From Methylobacterium haplocladii (lineage in GTDB: Bacteria > Pseudomonadota > Alphaproteobacteria > Rhizobiales > Beijerinckiaceae): a stretch of 64,000 nt of DNA. The DNA lies in assembly GCF_007992175.1 (NCBI RefSeq), contig NZ_BJZT01000010.1, positions 32,095-96,094 of the forward strand, in the 5' to 3' direction. This document shows positions 52,801-61,800 of this stretch, piece by piece (position 1 is the first letter of the stretch; each line of letters opens with the position of its first letter). Made by a program: the position numbers and the translations under genes. The notes beneath the pieces are model-generated. The model had not been told where the DNA came from. It ran no database searches and saw only the letters and a list, made by a program, of their open reading frames with translations.

Positions 52801-55800
52801 TGTCGATCAACCTCGGCGACGGCGCCAACGTTGCGAGCCTGACCGGCAGCTACGACGTCACCAACGCTCTGGAATTCACCGCCGGCAACGCCGACGACGC
52901 CATCACCCTGACCGGCGGCATCAAGGCCGGCAGCTTCACCCTCGACGCGGGCGGCGGCAACAACACCCTGCTGCTCTCGGGCAGCTACACCGTCACCAAC
53001 GCGCTCACGATCCGCACCGGCGCGGGCAACGACACCATCGACCTGCAGGGCAGCTACACCGCCGGCTCGATGGCCGTGGAAGCGGGTGCCGGCGACAACG
53101 CCCTGACCCTGACCGGCACCTACCGGATCGCGGACACCTTCACGATCGCCGGCACCGGCGGCACCGACACGCTGACCGACCTGCGCGTCGTCAACGGCAC
53201 GTCGGCAAAGGCCGATGTCGAGGCGAAATCCGTCGCGATCGGCCTCGGCGACGGTGCAAACACCGCAACCCTTGCCGGCAAGTACCGGATCACGGACGCC
53301 TTCACGCTCACCACCGGGTCCGGCCTCGACACCCTGACCGACTACCGTCTCGTCGGCGCGGCAGTGACGGATTCCATCGATCTCCAGGCCGGCAGGATCG
53401 CGGTGGCGCTCGGCAACGGCGCGAACCGCGTAAGCCTCGCCGGCAGCCACACGGCCAGGACCGACTTCAACCTGACCGCCGGCACCGATGCCGACACCGT
53501 CACCGATGCGGCCGTCGACGGCGGCACCGTCGTCAAGACCGCGACGATCAAGGCGGCCGACATCGCGTTCAACCTCGGCGCGGGCGACAACGCCGTGACG
53601 CTGCTCGGCACCACGATCGCGACCTCGACGCTGGCGATGACCAGCCTCGGCGGCCGCGACCGCTTCGCCCTGCGCGGCCGGATGCAGTCCTCCACGACGA
53701 CGATCAACCTCGGCGAGGGCGCCGACACCCTCGACCTCGCGCCGGTCTCCATCGCCGGCAACACGAAGGTCTTCGGCGAAGGCGGCGCGGATGCGATCAA
53801 CGTCGATCGTCTGCCCGACCTGACCAGCAAGACCGGCATCCGCACCGACACGCTCGACATCGACGGCGGCCAGGACACCGACACGATCCGCATCCAGCTG
53901 GCCGGAACGTCGTCCTACCGCATCAACGTGACCGATTCCGGCGACGCGAACCGCGGCGTCGACACGCTGACCATCCTCGGCACGGACGCCGCCGACCAGT
54001 TCCTGATGCGCCGCAACTTCGTGGCGCTCACCCACCCGAACGCCGACGGCACGTTCACCAACACCGCCGTCGAGCGGATCAACTACGACATGAGCGTCAA
54101 CGGGCGCGTCATCGTCGAAGGCGGCAAGGGCGACGACCGCTTTGCGATGGACGACAACGCCGCGCTGATGACCGTCGATGGCGGCGAGGGCAACGACGTC
54201 TTCCAGGTCGGCCAGGTCTTCGCGACCCCGCGCGACATGGCCAACGGCCTGCTCGCCGAGGACGCCTTCGAGACCACCAAGCTGTCCTTCGGTGGCTACC
54301 TTTCGCGCGGCATCTCCATCCCGACGGTGATCTACGGCGGCGTCGGCGACGACACCTTCCAGATCTACTCGAACAAGGCGGACCTGCGCCTCGAGGGCGA
54401 GGACGGCGACGACACCTTCATCGTGCGCGCCTTCGCCACCGACCAAGCGAACAAGATCAAGCTCAATGCCGGCGCCGGCAATGACCGGATCGAATACAAC
54501 ATCAACGCGCCGCTCGACATCGACGGCGGCTCCGGGTTCAACAAGATCGTCGCGCTCGGCACCGAGTTCAACGACACCTTCGTGGTCACCAGCGACGGCA
54601 TCTTCGGCGCCGGCCTGTCGATCCGCTTCACCAACATCCAGTCGGTCGAGGTCGACGGCCTCGAAGGCGACGACACCTTCTACGTCCTGTCGACGCCGGC
54701 CGGCGTGGTCACGACCCTCATCGGCGGTCTGGGCAGCGACACCTTCAACGTCGCCGGCGACGTCAGCGGCGAGGTCGTGGCGCGCGACGCCAAGGGCAAC
54801 TCGGCGGTCATCAACCACACCATCGCCAGCACCGATAAGCGCTTCGACGGCCTGTTCGTGCAGGGCATCAACGCCTCCGTCTCGGCGGCCGACGGCGGTG
54901 CCGTCAGCGACGAGGGCGGCCTGACGCTGCGCGAGGATTCCGTCATCACGACGCCGAATGCCGAGGGCAGCAGCGTCGGCAAGTATACGATCCTGCCGCC
55001 GTCTCCGAAGACGAAGCCTCTGATGGCGAGCGACACGGCCGTGATCACGGTCTCGGCCGCGCAGGCCTCCTCCCAGTCGCGCGCGCTAGCCGGCAATGCC
55101 GGCACGGTCGCGGTCTCTGCCGACGGCACCACCTACGCCGACATGCTGACGCTGACCTTCACGGCCGTTTCCGACGGCAATGGCGGCTTCATGTGGTCGC
55201 CGGCGCAGACGGTCTTCGTCCGCGCCAAGTCCGACACGGCGCTCGAGGGCGATCAGAACGTCGCCATCGGCCACTCGGTGGTCAGCACGAACATCGACGT
55301 GAACGGCACCTACGTGCGCACCGCGCTCGTCAAGGTCATCGACAACGACAAGCCGGGCCTGATCATCGTCGAGAGCGGCGGCAGCACCGCCGTGATCGAG
55401 GGGGCCCAGGGCCGTCCGAGCCAGGCGCAGAACAAGGACGGCTACACCGTCGTCCTCAACAACGCGCCGCTGGCGAGCGAGACGGTGCGCGTCACGCTCT
55501 CCGTGCCGGCCGCTCAGCTCTCGCAGCTCGTCTTCACCGATGCCGCAGGCAACCTGCTGCCGAAGGACGAAAAAGGCTTCGCCTACCTCACCTTCACTGC
55601 AGCCAACTGGAACGCGGCCCAGACCGTGACCGTGGCCTCGCCCGCCGACACCACGCCCGAGAACCGCTTCGTGGCCGAGATCAGCCACGTCGTGACCAGC
55701 CATGTCGGCAGCGCGACCGGACCGGAGGGCTTCTTCAAGGCGGCGCTCGTCGGCACCCCGGTCGTGCGCGTGCAGGTGACCGACGGCAACACGGCGGGTG

Positions 55801-58800
55801 TCGTCGTGACCCCCGCGGCGGGCGGCGTCGCGGTGACGCCGAGCCAGGATTCCTACTACGACCTCGTCCTGACCACGGCGCCGACCGGCCCGGTCACCAT
55901 CAGCCTCGCCGGCGACGGCCAGACCATCACGGCCAGCAACGACAGCCGCTTCAAGGCGGCGACCTCCGGGAGCCCGGCCACGGTCACCTTCGACGCCTCG
56001 AACTACGACCAGGCCGTGCGCGTCATCGTGAAGCGCAATCCGAACGCCTCCCAGGCGACGTCGGACGTCAAGACCTTCTCGCGCCAGCCGCACGACCTCA
56101 GCCGTATCGAGGGACCGCTGGTCCTCGAGGGTGGCGTCGGCCCCGAGAGCCGTTCGCTCACCCCGGCCATCGTCCTGCCCGGCGAGAAAAATCCGTCCGT
56201 CGAGCGCAAGATCATCGATGACGGCCTCCCCGACTTCGACAAGGTCACGCTCTACAACGATACCATCTCGGTCGGCGTGTCCGGCACCCTGAGCTCGGAC
56301 AAGGCCACCGGCTTCAGCCACATCGACGGCTTCGGCATGTCGACGAACGACGTCTCCACGGCGGCGAGCGGCAGCGCCAACGTCCGCACCTTCGACGGCG
56401 GCGTCACCTATCGCGGCATGCGCTCGGTCGAGCTGCTGCTCGGCTCAGGCGCTGACAATGTCACGATCACGGGCACGGCGCTCGACACGCTGACGGCGGT
56501 CCATGGCGGCGGCGGTGCCGACACCATCAAGGTCACCGGCTCCGAGGGCACCCTCGCCCTGTTCGGCGACACCACGGCCGACGGCAGCCGCTACGACGCG
56601 ACGCCCGAGAAGCCGACCGGCCGCGCCTTCGCATTCCGTGACGAGGGCACGACCGGACCCGACGGACGTCCGGTCAGCCTCAACGACATCATCGACGCTT
56701 CGGGCGCCACGGGCCTCGTCATCATCGACGGCGGCGCGGGCGACGACACGATCACCGGTGGCAAGGGCCGCAACATCATCGGTGGCGGCACCGGGAACGA
56801 CACGATCACCGGCGGCCCCGCCGCCGACGTCATCCTCGGCGATTCGAGCCTGAACCTCGACGACGTCCGCCGCATCGTGACGATCGCCGATCCCTTCTTC
56901 AACGAGCCGCGGGCTGCGGGCGCCGACACCATCGACGCCAAGGCCGGCGCGAACGTCCTCATCGGCGACCACGGCCAGATCTACCAGGACGGCTCGGCGA
57001 CCGCCGGGATCGCACTGGACGGCACCCACGTCGTCAGCCGCGTGGTGTCGACCTACACGGGCGTCGGCGGCAGCGACACGATCACGGCGACGGACGGCGA
57101 CAACATCATCCTCGGCGGCTTCGGCGCCGACAAGATCACCGCGGGCGCGGGCAACCACGTCATCCTCGGCGACAACGGCGAAGCCCTGTTCACGGGCGGC
57201 ATCCTGACGAGCCTGCGCAGCATCGACGGCGCGATCGGCGGCGACGACACGATCAAGGCGGCCGACGGCAACACCACGATCGTCGGCGGCGCCGGCAAGG
57301 ACGGCATCACCGTCGGCGCGGGAACGCAAGTGATCCTGGGCGACACCGGCGCGGCGACCTTCGTGCCCGGCACGCGCAGCGTCGGCGGCGTCATCGTGCC
57401 GGTCCCGGTCCTGACCGCGATCAAGACGGCCGACGACGAGGCCGCGATCGGCGGCGACGACATCATCAACGCGGCCGAAGGCAACGTCACCATCATCGGC
57501 GGCGCCGGTGCGGACCAGATCACGCTCGGCAAGGGCACGCAGGTCGTCCTCGGCGACAGCGGCTCTGCGACCTTCGTGGACGGGAAGATCGCCACCATCA
57601 CCTCCATCGCCACCAAGGTCGGCGGCGGTGACACGATCAAAGCCGAGGACGGCGACACGACCATCCTCGGCGGCTTCGGCGCTGACATCATCAAGGTCGG
57701 CGCGGGCAACCACGTCATCCTCGGCGACAACGGCATGGCGCTGTTCGCGGCCGGCCAGCTCGCCTCGATCGAGAGCCTCGATCCGACGGTGGGCGGCGAC
57801 GACGTCATCACGGCGGCCAACGGCAACGTCACCGTCATCGGCGGCGCCGGTGCCGACCAGATCACCCTGGGCGCAGGCCGTCAGGTCGTGCTCGGCGACA
57901 GTGGATCGGCAACCTTCACGAACGGCATGATCGCCACCGTGACCTCGATCGCGACCGGGTCCGGCGGCGACGACACGATCACGGCCAAGGATGGCGACAC
58001 CACCATTCTCGGCGGCTTCGGCGCGGACATCATCAAGGTCGGCGCGGGCAACCACGTCATCCTCGGCGACAGCGGCATGGCGCTGTTCACGGCCGGCCGT
58101 CTCGTCTCGATCGAGAGCATCGATCCGGGCATCGGCGGCGGCGACACCATCACGGCGGCCGACGGCGACGTCACCGTCATCGGCGGTGCCGGTGCGGATA
58201 CGATCACGCTCGGCACGGGTACGCAGGTCGTGCTCGGCGACAGCGGCTCCGCGACCTTCGAGAACGGCAAGATCGCCACCGTGACCTCGGTCGCGACTGA
58301 TACCGGCGGCGGCGACACGATCGCGGCCAAGGACGGCAACACCACGATCCTCGGCGGTGCCGGCGCGGACGGGATCACGGTGGGCGCGGGCAACCACGTC
58401 ATCCTCGGCGACAACGGCCGGGCGCTGTTCACGGCCGGCCGTCTCGTCTCGATCGAGAGCATCGATCCGGGCATCGGCGGCAACGACACGATCACCGCGG
58501 ACGACGGCAACGTGACGGCGCTGGGCGGTGCCGGCGCCGACACGATCACGCTGGGCAAGGGCACGCAGGTCGTGCTCGGCGACAGCGGCTCGGCCACCTT
58601 CGAGAACGGCCTGATCGCGACGATCACCTCGGTGGCTACCGAGATCGGCGGCAACGACACGATCACGGCGACGAGCGGCGACACCGTCATCCTCGGCGGT
58701 GCGGGCTCGGACATCATCAAGGTCGGCGCGGGCAACCACGTCATCCTCGGCGACAGCGGCAAGGCCGTGTTCCGCAACGGACGCGCCCAGCGCATCGAGT

Positions 58801-61800
58801 CGATCACGCCCGACGTCGGCGGTGCCGACACCATCGAGGCGAAGGACGGCAATTCCCGGATCATCGGCGGCGCGGGTGCCGACACGATCACCACCGGCGC
58901 GGGCAACCACGTCATCCTCGGCGACAGCGGCGAGGCCGACTTCACCGTGACCGTGCTGGACGGGGTGGCGACGAGCCAGCTCGCACGCATCGCCACGACC
59001 GCTCCCTCGGTCGGCGGCGCCGACACGATCACCTTCGGTGCGGGCACCAACGTCGTGCTCGGCGGCGCGGCCGGCGACGTCATCAAGGGCGCCGACAAGG
59101 GCGCGGTGATCCTCGGCGACAACGGCGTCGTCACCTTCGATGCCCTCGGCCGGATCCTGCGCGCGCTCTCGACCGACACGGCGGTCGGCGGCGACGACAC
59201 CATCGAGATTGGCGACGGCGACAACGTCGTGCTGGGCGGCTACGGCCGCGACGGCATCACCATCGGCAATGGCAGCAACGTCGTCCTCGGCGACAGCGGA
59301 CAGGCCGATTTCGAGGCCGGCGCCATCGTCGAGATCGCCAGTACCAGCCCGGAGGTGGGCGACCGGGACACGATCAAGCTCGGCCGCGGCCGAAACACCG
59401 TCATCGCCGGTGCCGGCGGCGACAGCGTCACGGCCGGCGACGGTGCGAACGTGGTCCTCGGTGACGCCGGTTACGCCCGCTTCACCGCGGCGGGCCTGCC
59501 GATCATCGTCGAGACCACCTACGACAACGTCGGCGGCAGCGACGTCATCACGGTCGGCAACGGCGACAGCGTGATTCTCGGCGGCTCGGGCGGCGATTTC
59601 ATCACGGCCGGCGACGGACGCGCCGTCGTGCTCGGCGACAACGGCCAGGCCACGTTCGACGCCCTGGGCCGCGTCGTGCAGGCCGCGACCACGGCCGCCA
59701 CCTCGGGCGCCCGCGACGAGATCACCCTGGGCAACGGCGGCAGCGTCGTCGTCGGCGGCGTCGGTGCCGACAAGATCGTCACCGGATCCGGCTCGGACGT
59801 GATCCTCGGCGACAACGGCAGCGTCGTCTTCCTCGACGGCGTGCTGGTCTCGCTCGAAACCCTCGAATCGACCTTCGGCGGCGGCGATCTGATCCTGGCC
59901 GGCGAGGGCGACAACGTCGTGTTCGGCGGCGTCGGCGCCGACGACATCACCACCGGCGCCGGCCGCGACGTGATCCTCGGCGATGACGGTCAGGCCACCT
60001 TCGCGCAGGGCAAGCTCGTCCGTGTCACAACGAAGAACGAGGGCGTCGCGGGCGACGACACCATCCGCGCGGGCGACGGCGCCAACGTCGTGCTCGGCGG
60101 CTCGGGCAACGACGCCATCACCACGGGCGTCGGCGACGACGTCGTGTTCGGCGACAACGGCGCCATCGACTTCGTGAACGGTATCCGCTTCGAGGCGCTC
60201 AGCGAGCGTGCCGGCGGTGGTGGCCGCGATACGATCGTGACCGGTGCCGGCGCCGACCTCGTGATCGGCGGCCTCGGGGCCGACAGCATCGATGCCGGCC
60301 GGCTCGACAGCGATGCCGACATCGTGTTCGGCGACAACGGCCACGTCACCTTCGACGTCCTCGGCCGGATTACCCTCGCCGAGACCATGGATCCCACTCT
60401 CGGTGGCGACGACATCATCGATGCCGGCGCGGGCGCAAACATCGTCCTCGGCGGTGCGGGCTCCGACGCGATCACCACGGGCGGCGGCGCGGACGTCGTC
60501 CTCGGCGACAACGGCGCCGTCACGTTCAGCAACGGGATCCGTCTCGAAGCGACGAGCGACCGCAACGGCGGCGCGGCCGACACCATCACGACCGGCGCGG
60601 GCGCCGACCTCGTGATCGGCGGCCTCGGCGGCGACGTGATCGACGCCGGCACGACCGACTCGGATGCCGACATCGTGTTCGGCGACGACGGCCACATCAC
60701 GTTCGATGCCCTCGGCCGCGTCACGCTGGCCGAGACCATCGACGCGACGTTGGGCGGCGACGACATCATCGATGCCGGCGCGGGCGACAACCTTGTCCTC
60801 GGCGGCGCGGGTTCGGACACGATCACCACGGGCAAGGACGCCGACATCGTCCTCGGCGACAACGGCAAGGTCCTATTCACGGGCGGAATCCGCTTGGAGG
60901 CGATCAGCGACCGCAACGGCGGCGGCGGCGACACCATCACCACGGGCGCGGGCGCCGACCTCGTGATCGGCGGTCTCGGGGCCGACACGATCGACGCGGG
61001 TCTCGGCGACAGCGATGCCGACATCGTGTTCGGCGACGACGGCCACGTCCTCTTCGATGCGCGGGGCCGCGTGAAGCGGGCCGAGAGCCTCGATGCGGGC
61101 TTCGGCGACGACGACACCATCGTGGTGGGCGGCGGTGACAACCTCGTCATCGCCGGCACCGGCGCCGACAAGGTCACCGCGCTCGGCGGCAACGACACCG
61201 TGCTCGGCGACGACGGCCGCGTGACCTTCGAGACGGACGGGCGCGTGAAGCGTGCCGAGAGCATCGACCTCGGCTTCGGCGGCAACGACATCATCGATGT
61301 CGGCGCAGGCGACAACCTCGTCATCGCGGGCGTCGGCAGCGACGTCGTCACCGCGCTCGGCGGCAGCGACATCGTCCTCGGCGACAGCGGTTCGGCGGAG
61401 TTCGACGGCGGGGTGCGCGTGGCCTTCGTTTCGACCGACACGGTCGGCGCCGGCAACGACCGGATCGACGTCGGCGACGGCGACAACGTCGTGTTCGGCG
61501 GCTCGGGCAGCGACACCATCACCACGGGCGCGGGCGGCGACATCGTCCTCGGCGACAACGGCTCGCTCACCTACGAACTCGGCGTGCGGGCCCACGTAGT
61601 CAGCGACCGCAACGGCGGCGCGCGCGACGTCATCGCCACGGGTGCGGGCGCCGATCTGGTGCTCGGTGGCCTCGGCTCCGACACGATCGACGCCGGCAAG
61701 ACCGACGGCGACGGCGACATCGTCTTCGGCGACGACGGCGAGGTCACCTTCGACGGTCAGGGCCGCGTTTCGCTCGCCGAAACCATCGACCCGACGGTCG